This document shows, piece by piece, positions 9,695 to 21,500 of a DNA stretch of 64,000 nt (the stretch's first letter is position 1; each line of letters starts with the position of its first letter). The notes below the pieces were generated by a model. That model made no database searches. It was not told the origin of the DNA and was given only the letters and a program-made list of their open reading frames with translations. The position numbers and the translations under genes were made by a program. Source of the DNA: Sacculina carcini (lineage: Eukaryota > Arthropoda > Thecostraca > Sacculinidae); contig OU696593.1 of the NCBI GenBank assembly GCA_916048095.2, forward strand, positions 5,312,830 to 5,376,829, given 5' to 3'.

Positions 9695-12600
9695 TCAAGC
9701 TGGATAATATAGATGGCAGCACCTGTCAGACGTCTCGAACACAAGAGGAGAGAAGGATGTTTCATTGTCAGAGGGGGCGTGGCTAGCGGCGGCACACGAC
9801 TGCTGATTGGTCGACGGCTGACTGATCGACTGCTGGCTCCGCCCACAACAGCAGGCGTGAGAATAGAGCCGCCACACAGCCTCGCCCAGCGGGTCCCAGT
9901 TTTGGCGATAGGCAATATAGGTGGCGCTAGCTGACGTCAATACCGCGACGGTGGCGCCGCCATAAAACAGCGGCGAATAATGTAACGACCGCCAGAGCAC
10001 GTCGACGAGCATTGTAAGAGGAACGGTTAGTGAGAGCGACATGGTGGCTATCAGAGATGAAGTCAACATACACCCCCTGCCACACGCGCACACACACATA
10101 CATACATAGGTCTAGGCTAAATGTGTAAGGATTCAAGAACATAAAAAACGCACAAAAACGTTTCTATATTTTTCATAGATTTTAGGTTAGGTTAGGTTTA
10201 GCTGGTTAGGTTTAGTTAGGTTAGGTTAAGACTGAAAGAAATTCGTTAAATCAAATTTTCGAAATCTAATGTTCTTGATTCCTGACACCTATAGCTTCAG
10301 CCCACATACATACACATACACATGCTTGTGTGAAAACTCTTTCGTGAAAATTTCTCAATTTTCCAAATTTGTCTTGGATGATGGGTGTTTGTAGTGAGGT
10401 TTGAATGGAGGTGTAAGCAGATAATAGATAATTTAAAAAAAACTATTCAGATAGTTTAAAATATAACAATAAAATCGATTGGTTATCGTTAACATTATCG
10501 TCAAATATAATAATATTAACCACGTGTGTTCTACTGTATGCGTTATTGTGTATTTTATAATTGGACAATAAGCGAAAAACAAAACACACACACACACAAA
10601 TATATGAATGCGGTTAGCAGAAAACATTAAGTGATTAGTAAAGTAACGAATATGAGACCTGAAAAGCAAAACAGGATAATTAATTAAATTAAAACATAAG
10701 AATACAGCTTACCAAAAACAGATATACATGAATATCGGGAATAATTATGGTAGAATCGTGTATTTTAACCAAAAAGCGAAGAAAAAATATATTAAATTGG
10801 GGTTTGGAGATATTACACATGTAATCTAACTAATTTACATAGTACATACACTCACAGACAGACAGACAGACATACACACTCACCACATCCACATGAGCTC
10901 GGAGACGACAGTGCCTAGAAGACCGTTGGCCAGCAGAAAGACCAGCTGTCGTCGTGAAGGAAGTTGCAGGCGTTCAACACCGCTCCAATGAGCCGCCAGC
11001 AAACACGGCCAATACAAGCCAGCCACACACACGCCCACAAATCCTGCAACAATGCAGACACACACACACACACAAACCATGCAACAATGCAGACACACAA
11101 ACCATGTAATAATGCAGACATACACAGACCATGCAACAATGCAGACATACACACACACAAACCATGCAAAAATGCAGACACACACAAACCATGCAACAAT
11201 GCAGACACACACACACAAACCATGCAACAATGCAGACACACATACACACAAACCATGCAACAATGCAGACACACACACACACACACAAACCATGCAACAA
11301 TGCAGACACGCACACAAACCATGCAACAATGCAGACACGCACACAAACCATGCAATAATGCAGACACGCACACAAACCATGCAACAATGCAGACACACAC
11401 ACACAAACCATGCAACAATGCAGACACACACACACACACAAACCATGCAACAATGCAGACACACACACAAACCATGCAACAATGCAGACACACACACACA
11501 CAAACCATGCAACAATGCAGACACACACACAAAAACTACCAAATAATGCAAACCATGCAATAATGCAGACATACATACACACAAACCATGCAATAATGCA
11601 GACATACACACATACATACATACACACAAGCCATGCAATAATACAGACACACACACACATAAACCATGCAACAATGCAGACACACACACAAACACACACA
11701 AACCATGCAACAATGCAGACACACACACAAACCAAGCAACAATGCAGACACACACACACACAAGCCATGCAATAATGCAGACACACACACACAAACCAAG
11801 CTACAATGCAGACACACACGCACACACACACAAGCCATGCAATAATGCAGACACACACACAAACCATGCAACAATGCAGACACACACACAGACCATGCAA
11901 CAATGCAGACATACACACAAACCATGCAACAATGCAGACACACACACAGACCATGCAACAATGCAGACATACACACACAAACCAAGCAAAAATGCAGACA
12001 CACACAAACCATGCAACAATGCAGACACACACACACAAACCATGCAACAATGCAGACACACACACAAACCATGCAACAATGCAGACACGCACACAAACCA
12101 TGCAACAATGCAGACACACACACACTCACACACACACAAACCATGCAACAGTGCAGACACACACACACACACACACACACACAAAACATGCAACAATGCA
12201 GACACACACACATACATAGTTTGGCGTGAAGTTGTGCAAGATAGACATTTGTAATTGTTGCGGATCTAGCTGCGATCTTTGGCTTCTCATTGTTGACATG
12301 TAGAAAATGTGCGTTTAGTGTGTTAATGCCCAATCACTGTACTTTTCAGTGAATAAGAGATCCATCGAATTATTAGGTACAAATTAGGTAGAAATGTTTT
12401 TTTAGCAATCAATAGCTGTATTTATTTTGGATATAATTGAATTCCTATATCACACTCTCGTCAGACATATCAACGTTGGAGTGTTTCAGCAATACCAGCC
12501 AGTTGAAGGTTAAAGGTTAAATGCCTAAGTGACAGCTGCTACACGGGAAGAAGCCGAAGCTTATGAACACACACAGGTGTGTTCCGTGCAGCTCGCTGTC

Positions 12601-15600
12601 ACCGCAGAACCGACCCTCTCCACGCTATGACGCCACAAGGACGGAAGACGTATTAGAGAGGGCCACCTCCCCAGAATGCATGACACAACACATGACTGAT
12701 ATCTGGTACCATCATTTACTGCTGGGTGGACAGGGGCTGTTGGATGATATAATTCGCCCAATGAAATTCTGCTCCGCGGGGTTTCGAACCACGGACCTCC
12801 CGCTTGTGAGGCGGGTGTGCTAACAACTACACCACGGAGTCCACTAAGTCCACACAGTTCTTCGTCATCATCAGAGGAGTCATCAAATGATACCTGATTA
12901 AATGTCTCATCATATATATCATTATATACTGGGGTTAAATCACATACTCCCATGTAAAACCCGGCGGAGCAGAATTTCTTTGGTTGAATTCTATAATCCA
13001 ACAGTCCCTGTCCACCCAGCAGTAAATGATGGTACCAGATATCAGTCATGAGTTGTGTCATGCATTCTGGGGAGGTGGTCCTCTCTAATACGTCTTACGT
13101 CCTTGTGGTGTCATAGCGTGGAGAGGGTCGGTTCTGCGGTGACAGCGAGCTGCACGGGGCACACCTGTGTGTGTTCATAAGCTTCGGCTTCTTCCCGTGT
13201 AGCAGCTGCCACTTAGGCATTTAACCTTTTTATTTATAAGAAGCCCCATATTTTTAAGCGTGACATTTTAGGCCGAAAATGGTTATCTTATACACTAGAG
13301 AATACGGTTTGTTCATAATTTGTAAAATCCAAACAATTTCGTCTTAAAAATGAGGCTTAAATTATGAATTTAGTTCCACTTTATCAACTTATTCACTACA
13401 TTACTTATACGGGCTGTGTTTTAGCGTGCATGTTTGACCGACCGAAAAACATGCACAGATTGACGTCGGCGTGTTGCTCTTGTTGCAGCCGATCAATACG
13501 GGCTTGCAACATGACCACATAGACACTGTAACATAGCGCGCCGGCCAGCGACCACAAGGCGCTGACTGGCACTTGCAATGAAGTCTGCACGCCAGATAAA
13601 CTCACACATACCTGCATGCAACACACACACACACATACATACATACTTACAGTGTCAGGTGATAACGATACGGACAATTAGCAGACAAACGGATAACACG
13701 CACGGATAAAAGAAACGGATATTGACAAACATAAGCGTAAAGAGATTAAGGCCAAATAAACGACTGGGAAGAAGCGAGAATGAAGCGAGGAAATTTGGCA
13801 ACAATAAGAAAATGGGAGACAAAATGAAGAAAATAGAAGATAAATTAAGAAAAAGAGAATTAGCATAGAGGCGAGGGGAGAAATGGAAACACAAGATTGA
13901 TAGAAATGAAGACAGAAAGAAGAGCAAGCAAACAGGAAACAGAGGGAGATGACGAAATAGACAAATATTAGCCAGACAAAATACAAACATGAGAAAACGA
14001 TCAGATAAATAGAAGACAGGACCAGGGGAGAGACATATGAGAGAAAGCTAGGAAATGCACAAACAGATAGCACAGCCAAACGGGAGAGTTGTGGAAGAAA
14101 ATCAGGAGATAAATAAGAAATAGACACAGAGATAGACATTAGAGATTGATGGCTGCTGCTGGTCTTCATAATATGTTCATCATCACATGTGTTGATTATT
14201 TCAAGCCTGTCTGTTCAACCTCTCATTATTGCTCTGTTTGGAATCTACTTTATAAATTGATTGTGTTGATTGTTGTTGCGTATGTGTGTTGTATATTTTG
14301 TGTAAACGTATGTGTGTGATAGTTTTGCTTGTATGCTCGTACGTATGAGCAATCTTGTGTATATGTGTGTATGTATGTATAGGTACATGCGTGTGTGTGT
14401 GTGTGTGTGTGTGTGTGCACGAGTGAGTGTATATCTAAATGTTGTGAAGTTTGTTACTGCTGCTGCAAATTATTGCTACCTTGATGTGCTATTTCCTATA
14501 TAAATTGTGGTTCTGCGAGCTCCTCCGGAGAAATAGAACTAAAACATTCATAAAGAATAAAGAATAAAAGAGATATGAGAGAGCACAGGGACTGACGGCT
14601 GCGATCACGTTGGCCAAAGTGATGAACGATGTGGTGGCGGTGAGTGTGTCTGTAGGCCGCGACCCTGCCACTGCCGCCAGCAGCAGGGTGAACAACGAGG
14701 AACAGCCGCTAAGAGCGTTCACATAGCCAGCGTGTGCGCCGGCGTCACCGCTCAAAGCCAACTGATAACAATACTGACCGCCAAAAAACTGACAAACACA
14801 CACATACACACACACATACAGCATATAGCATATACACGCATATAGCATATACACGCATATAGCATTATTTCCACCTGTACAAGTGAAATGTAAGCCTGTC
14901 TATGAGCATTAGCTCGACGGGTCTTTTGCCAATTGTGATATTTATTGTTTGAACATTGTATATATATTTGTTTGTGGCAATATATGGTTAAATACATAGG
15001 TGCGTGTCTCTTTGTTAGTTGTTTGTGTTGGAGCACATCTGTATGTATGTGTGAGTGTGTCTGTATGTGCTCGTTTATAGGTGTAGGTGTGTGTGTAGGT
15101 GTGTGAATTTGTATGATGTGTATATATTTGTGTATACGTGGTATATTGTCAATATTGTATTATTGTGAATGTTTATTTTGTATGACGTATATTTGTGCAT
15201 GTGTGTTTGTGTATTTATGAAAAAGTTTGTGTATGTATGTATGTGTGTGTGTAAGTGTGTAAATGTGTATATGTCAAGTGTATGTGTGTATGTAAGTGTG
15301 TGCTTAATTTGTTATTGTTCAATGTTTTGGGGCAATAAACTAATACTAATACACACACACACACACACACACACAAAATTGACAGTCGTATGTTTCAACA
15401 TAAACCAGACATTATCAACATAATTCGGCAGCGAGACAAAATATAATGTTATAATGGTCCGCTTATAATAGCCATGATAAGACTAGGCATAATGCATCTT
15501 GATTATTACAATATCTAATTATGGTATATTTTTGTGCCGAGATAATTATATTCTAAGAACAATTATCGACACAATAAAATGGCTCAGCGACTCAAGTTTG

Positions 15601-17632
15601 GGTCGCACCCCCAGGGTTGGGAGCCACCGAAATCAACGACCCTCCAAGTGTATGTTTGTGTGTATCATGCATGCGAAACAGTGGCAGCGAAAACTCACGG
15701 GCAGTGAAAACTGTAACGCCAGCAGTGCCACCTTTACGGGAGACATAACAACCACAGCTTCATGTTGCGGCCGCTGCAGGCGCTGCTGTAGCAGTCGCAG
15801 TTGTTGCGAGGCGGAAAACGAGCGGCGAGCAGCGCGTGCATGCGCCGCCTCGCGCGAAGGCAATCGCCGCACCTCCAGCAGCCGATTAAAACTGACCGAA
15901 CGTCGCTGTTCCTGCTGCTGTTGACTAAACAATTGGCAATGCGCCAACTCGTCTGACGTCACACTCGCCGAGCCGTTTGATTGGCCAGCGACCGATGACG
16001 TCAGCAGTGGCGCGTGATCTGATTGGATGTCGTCCGGTGACGTCACCGGCAGCAGCCGATCTGATTGGTCGTGAGTGTATGACGTAAACAGAAACGACTG
16101 CTCTGATTCGCTCTCGCAGCCCGACGATTTCTCGTCGTCGCGAGGGAGAGGTACAAACTGAGATTCACTCTAATGAAGGCACACACAAGCACAAAATTAT
16201 AATACAATAAGCGTTTTTTGCTGCATACTACTTGTACAATTACACTCGAGCTTCTTACTTACACCGTGTCATATCGGACATTTGTAATTACCTTTAACTC
16301 TCAATGACTACTTTAATAAAAAACAGATAAAATTTATTTGAATTAATGTTAATACACATGAAGATACACATGTTAATACACATGTTAAGGCACCTGAACA
16401 ACGCCAAAAATTGAGACCTGTGAATATGACAGATTGCAGTGGTTCCCAAACCTCTTCACTCTCGAGTACTCTGATTGCTTCCAGGAGCAGCTTACCAGCG
16501 GATGTCGTGGTGATCCAGATGCCACAGGACTTTCCACGGATGAAACACTCAGCTCTCCGTCAGAGTTCATCTCCAATGGCTACATACACACACGCACACG
16601 CGCATACAGATGCACACTATATTGCGTCCAAATTTATACGCCAACCAAGCGTATTTTGTAGTTAAACGAATAAAAATATATTTGGCAAAGTATCAATTGC
16701 ACACCTTGACTAAACAGAAGATAGACGTCTGGAACATATGGGAATTGGCGTCTCATATGCTCAATCAATAACCATGCCCTCCGAAATTAATCAAATTTGT
16801 CAAAATGTGGTGAAATAGTTATATACTAGTTGTTAGTGTTCAGTAAAGCAAGAATTGACAGAACTATTTTATTATTCTTGGTAGCAGTCAAAAATAGACC
16901 CTTATCCATGTGCAGAACGATTTTCGAACAAGTTACAACCCGCAGTTCATAGCTGACAGACATTTGTTTACAAGTAATTAATATGGTATCGCTAGGAGGG
17001 AATAGGTTGATGAAAGGAAACAGCAGCATTATTTGTGCTCCGACTCACGGCGTAATAATCTCGCTCGGTCCAGCAGGAGTCTCGCCATGATGAGCGTAGT
17101 AGAAAGCCGAGCAAGTAGAGCGAGAAGAGGGCGTTCTTCAGATAAGTCGAGAACAAGGGCTTGTTGTAGCCCTCCGATTTGAAGACATACTGCAACCAAT
17201 TAAAGCGTATAATTAGCAGACAGTCAAATATTACACAAGCGAAAAAAACAAGCATAAGTAGGAACATATACGTAAACCATAGTCAATGCGTTCATCGGCA
17301 TGTCATATACCAGAACGACCGTATTTTGTTTCCACAATGTGATAAAATCATAGAATGTAGAACAAATAGTAAATAGTTGAGAAAACTAGAATGTCACACA
17401 GGTGCTAACACAGATAATACAGACACGAATGGGCACTCCGAGGGTGCATGGGGCCACCGCATGGTGGTAATAGTGCCTATACTTTTCTCATGCTACTGGA
17501 TTTGCCTGAATTAATAATAATAATAATAAAGAATACCTCGGTGAGTTCAGAAGACACCACCCAGATGACATCAACCAGGATCAAGACGAAGCCGCCTAAA
17601 ACCAGCCTTTGTCCGTCGGAAAGAACCATTGG
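9695..17632 (-). CDS. SLC35F5: SLC35F5-like solute carrier (EamA-type multi-pass membrane protein), 5' end not found
   Basis: Eight exons in transcript order: 17632-17537, 17189-17049, 16579-16496, 16169-15699, 14788-14597, 13611-13443, 11043-10884, 10076-9695. They join in phase (1695 nt, 565 codons with stop). All introns are GT-AG; the donors after 14597 (GTCAGT) and 13443 (GTCGGT) are weak. Family landmarks in order: LVDVIWVVSSELT in the first TM segment, YNKPLFSTYLKNALFSLYLLGF, a long hydrophilic loop ending VSFNRLLEVRRLP, SSLFTLLLAAV, WSLAGALCYSVYVVML, CMFFG, NGLLGTVVSELMWMWG, and NWDP near the C-terminus. These match my recollection of vertebrate SLC35F5, an orphan transporter of the drug/metabolite superfamily. 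The Met at 17629 could be the start, but a good acceptor precedes it, so an upstream exon is likely. The C-terminal tail is Cys/Ser-rich and diverged. Confidence 0.88.
10109..10226 (+). repeat. Dispersed repeat with TTAGG-like run
   Basis: From GGTCTAGGCTAAATGTG to the TTAGGTTAGGTTTAG-type run. The reverse complement is found at 47061-47187 and 62718-62840. Here it lies in the last SLC35F5-like intron, about 30 bases upstream (in transcript sense) of the last exon. Confidence 0.75.
11044..12215. repeat. Minisatellite of about 36 units (about 30-bp unit) abutting a 3' splice site
   Basis: The unit is ACCATGCAACAATGCAGAC followed by a variable (AC)n and AA. I count about 36 copies of AATGCAG. 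The rightmost unit in transcript sense is the splice acceptor itself: plus-strand CCTGCAACAATGCAG at 11043-11057 differs from the other units mainly by CTGCAAC replacing CATGCAAC. The intronic array therefore appears to have amplified from the 3' splice-site region. Long ORFs of Cys-Val-Ala-Trp or Thr-His-Asn-Ala type are artefacts. Confidence 0.9.
12509..12842 (-). repeat. tRNA-Val-headed SINE, copy 1 (minus orientation)
   Basis: On the minus strand the head at 12842-12770 has a D arm GTG...CAC, an anticodon stem CCCGC/GCGGG around loop CTCACAA (anticodon CAC, valine) and a T arm with GGTTCGAAACC. The acceptor stem is broken (5' GACTCCG versus 3' CGGAGCA pairs only partly), so it is not a normal tRNA gene. 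The body continues to a GGTTAAAGGTTAAA tail near 12509. The same body recurs at about 12900-13229 (plus), 46616-46975 (minus) and 62258-62610 (minus). Confidence 0.8.
12770..12842 (-). tRNA. tRNA-Val(CAC)-like SINE head, not a functional tRNA
   Basis: A cloverleaf with anticodon CAC can be drawn except for the acceptor stem, which fails at its outer pairs. The sequence is contiguous with a repeated SINE body. I list it because a tRNA scan would probably flag it as a pseudogene. Confidence 0.5.
12900..13229 (+). repeat. tRNA-headed SINE, copy 2 (plus orientation, head degraded)
   Basis: From about 12957 (CCCGGCGGAGCAGAATTTC) to 13229 it is the near-perfect reverse complement of the body of copy 1. 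The head side, 12900-12957, retains only a weak B-box-like GGGGTTAAATC. Copies 1 and 2 lie head to head, making a palindrome of about 270-bp arms with a spacer of about 175 bp. Confidence 0.75.
13660..14590. other. Intronic sequence of the SLC35F5-like gene, purine-rich then GT-rich
   Basis: 13680-14130 is strongly purine-rich (GA-rich) on the plus strand, followed by a TG tract at 14387-14419. There is no sign of an exon; the flanking exons are in phase without one. Confidence 0.5.
15200..15376. repeat. LINE-like tail and (CA)n in an SLC35F5-like intron
   Basis: TG-rich DNA, then GGCAATAAACTAATACTAATAC followed by (AC)n at 15350-15375. The GGCAATAAA plus short tandem tail resembles the 3' end of the LINE at 38700 (GGCAATAAATGATACAATACA). 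Confidence 0.45.
17430..17533 (+). mobile_element. LINE 3' end with (TAA)n tail next to the first recognised SLC35F5-like exon
   Basis: Carries GCATGGGGCCACCGCATGG, GGTGGTAATAGTGCC and CTACTGGATTTGCCTG, then AATTAATAATAATAATAA. It ends only a few bases from the 5' splice donor of exon 17632-17537 on the other strand, so the insertion landed right at the exon border. Confidence 0.6.
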
Positions 17633-18578
17633 CTATAGAAAGAGTAACGTAATAAAAAATGAAAATAAACCAGCCGGTGCTACTCTCAGCTACGCCGGAG
17701 ACGATTGGTTCCGCGTTTCTGATTTTTTAATGTATGAAGAACAGTGAGAAATTAACATTTTAAATTGGAATTGAGTAAGCCCAGCTGCCACTATATCCAC
17801 AAGAACGCACAGTAAATGAAAAACAGGTTACAATATATTTGCATTTTGCCAATGAACGGACACATTTGAAACAAATATACCTTGTTGAATTTTTAATATT
17901 CAAGTCAACAATATTTGCAAATGCTAATTGTATTACTATTATTATCATAACAGCAATTTCGTATATATCTGTAAGTGTATTAGGTGTAGATATTTTAATA
18001 TATATTATATTTCTGCATGTGACGAGACAAACGCGCATATGATGTATACTCCGTTATAAAGTAGATAAGGTCGGATAAATTTCCTTATTTCTATGGTAAT
18101 TTTGTTTTAATGAAATATGGCGCGAAGCAATTGTTGTCTGAAATAAAAGGGTAGTTTTTTACATAGTATAGTGCAATATTTATTGTGCTTGCTGGGGTGT
18201 TCATTTGAGCTCAACCGTACTGTTTGGCCATTTTCAAACAGTTATTATTCTTTTTAGCGTGATCAGATATATTTTTGAGCATGTGTGCATGAGTACATTG
18301 TCTGCGTATTTCATGACGTTGTAATGTGTAGGTAAGTGTCTAATTGAAAATGACTGTTGGTGTTATCAGTTTCCTTTACATTTTATATTGCTATTGTTAT
18401 TGTATTTTACTTTATTTGCGCATTTCTTTATATTTTTACATGCGCATCAAAAGCTTGTGCTTGTATGTGAATTTACAATATAATTTTTGTTGTCCTGTAC
18501 CCGTCATCCGCTTCTGTCAGCCAATTGATATTGTCTCAAGTTGCCAAGCTGTCGTGGTTGTGAGTTGCTGGCGTCGAG
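17633..18578. promoter_or_regulatory. Divergent intergenic region between SLC35F5-like and DDI-like genes
   Basis: 946 bases separate the first recognised minus-strand exon from the plus-strand DDI start codon. The 5' exon(s) of the transporter and the 5' UTR of DDI must lie here or upstream. No convincing TATA box or CpG-rich core is visible; the sequence is AT-rich. The bidirectional promoter is inferred from gene order only. Confidence 0.4.
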
Positions 18579-21500
18579 ATGAGGGTGACCATCACCACGC
18601 AGACCGACGAGCTGTATCATCTTGATGTGAGTGGTGATCTCGAACTGGAGAACTTCAAGGCCTTCATTCAGGTGCGTGTCTGTGCAGTCAATATTGATAT
18701 CATTGTTTTTATTTTCAATATTATTGTTAATATTGTTATTATTATCATTGGTATTATTATTTTTAATGCACAAAACGAACAAAGTAACACAGAAAGAGCG
18801 CACAAAGAGCGTTATTAGCTGCCTCATGCCGCCCTACACACTGCACATGCAAAAATTGGAAGGAGGATAAAAATATATACAGGGGCGAATACGACACAGA
18901 AAAAATAAATCACGAATCACACACACATGTGGGCACTAATAAAATCATCACAAGCATTATGTATTTGGTAAAGTTTGTATCATATATTTTCAAATTTTAC
19001 AAGCGGGACTGGTTGAAGCCGAAAAAACTCAGGTAGCCCACAAAACAAAACGTAAAGACGCGACAAACTGATAGATAGATTTAATTTCATAATAAATCTA
19101 CAAAATTGAAGAAATGTTGAAAAAAGTATAATAACGCGGCACAGGGAAACAATTGTACTTATATCGAACGACTAATAGCCCACCGACTAACAATTGTACT
19201 TATATCGCACGACTAATACCATACAAATGACTAATATGACATTATTTTACGTTTATATGTACAAAGGGTTTTATAAAGGGTAATTCTTGGAAATCCGCAT
19301 TTCGTGTGTTGCTTTGATCTCAATTAACCGCGCAGCGGCGGACCAAGGGTGCGATTTTTTTTTGGGGGGGGGGGCTGAATTATGTATGAGTGACTAGGTA
19401 GCGTGTGAATGTCATGACTTGGACATTTTTCAATGATTTATACACACACATTTACACAGACAATAATGTGCGAATATGTTTTGAGATAATGCTTACATCA
19501 GCAAATTTCACAGAAAGATATTTTTCTTGACTTCTTTTAGTGAATCTCTCGGTTATTAGATGATGCAAACATTTTTTGGGGGGTCTTCAGTTCCCTGAGC
19601 CCTCCTCTCGATCAGCCAGTGTAGTAGCGATATACGGGAGTGCACTGTACGCATAGCTTTATAAAAACGTGTGTTCTTACCTTACCTAGTTGACTCGGCA
19701 GGAATGAGTCAAAGACTCGTCACTCCTGCCTTCCAAGTATCATATTTTATTTTGAATGATTGTATTGTTTTTTTATTTAGGATCTCCTCTGGTAGCTTGT
19801 TCCAATCATCTTTCGCCCTATTGGGGAAACTAAATTTGTGAACGTCTCTTTTTATTCTACGTTTTTGTAGACCAAATTTGTGACCTCTTTTTTAGTTTGC
19901 CAATTAGAATAATCTTGATTTTGTACCACTTCTTTTTTCGAAAGATATTTATAGATTGCAATTAAATCCCCTCTTTTTCGCCTTTCCTTCAATATCCACA
20001 GACCTAATTTACTCAATCTGTTTTGATAAGATAAATCTGGGATGCTGCTCAAATTTTTTGTGGCCGATCTTTGTACTTTTTCCAATTTCTTCTTGTGTGT
20101 TCGTGTGTGTGTGTGTGTGTCTGCTGGCGTGCAGGTGGAGACGAACATTCCGTCCGGCGAGATGTTACTGGTGCACAGTGGCCGTCATTTGACCGACAAT
20201 TTGCAGACTCTGTCCAAACTGGGCATCACCGACAATGACGTCATTCTGGTACAAAGACTGGCAGGTAACTCCCTCCCTCTCACACTCACACACTCTCACA
20301 CACTCTCTCCATCACTTGCAAACACACATACATGTATTTTTCTGTTTTCCTATTGTGCTGTGCATTTTGGACGATTAATAATGAATATGTATAAACTAGA
20401 AGTGCGGTTGAGTGTGTGTCTATGTGTATATATGTGTGTATTTATATGTGTGTGTGTGTGTCTATGTATATATGTATATGTCTATGTGTATATGTATGTA
20501 TATGTGTGTGAGTGTCTGTGTATATGTATGTGCCTGTGTGTACTTTTGTATGTGGGTGGGTGTCTATGTATATATGTATCTGTCTATGTGTATATTTATG
20601 TATATGTGTGTGCGTGTCTATGTATATATGTATGTGTCTATGTGTATATTTATGTATATGTGTGTGCGTATCTATGTGTATATGTATGTGTCTGTGTGTA
20701 TTTATGTATATATATATGTGTGTGTCTATGTGTATATATATATATATATGTGTGTGAGTGTCTGTGTATATGTATGTGTGTGTATGTATGTATGTGTCTG
20801 TGTGCTTGTGTACATGTATGTGTGTGTATGTATTTGCAGGTGACAGGTCATCTTCCGCCGGCCGACCGACCATTTCTCAATCACTACCACCGCCCCTACC
20901 AACAGCCACCGCCTCCTCCCCATCATCTACTACTACTACTTCATCCGCCTCTGCCGCCGCTGCGCCGACGACGGCCGCTGCAGAGGCGGCGGCAGGACGC
21001 GGCGAAAATGACCCGGCCTTTTTGCGCGACATGTTCTTATCCAACCCCCATCAGCTGGCTCTGCTAAAGCAGAACAATTCTCGACTGGCCGATGCCCTGT
21101 TGTCGGGAGACATGAGTGAGTGTGTTTTATTGTCTGTTATTTCTTTTAGTTTTCATTACTGTCTCTATTGGTGTTTTGTATCTTTTTCGTATTCAATCGT
21201 AGTGGATTTTCTTGTATTTTTGTGAGTTCATACTTGCTAATTTGTATATATTTTATAGTTTATACTTCGTATTTATTCATTGTTGATTTAATTATATTTT
21301 TAAAGTTCATATTTGCTTCATAGTTCATTTTTGCTCAATAGTTCGTAAGTGTTCAATAGTTCATAATTGTTCAATCATTCATTTTTGCTCAATAGTTCAT
21401 ATTGTACACACACGGAAACATACACACACACACGGACACACACACACACTTACTTACTGATGATGGCTGATGTGATGATAATTATGGTGATAGGTCGGTT

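Noticed and set aside
10190..10226. Interstitial telomere tract
   Set aside because: Only a few imperfect TTAGG units within a dispersed repeat; not evidence of a chromosome end or fusion.
10880..12333. Long ORFs on both strands (up to 383 codons) rich in Cys-Val-Ala-Trp-Phe or Thr-His-Asn-Ala
   Set aside because: They are open frames through the 30-bp minisatellite. Only the 10884-11043 segment is coding, as a transporter exon.
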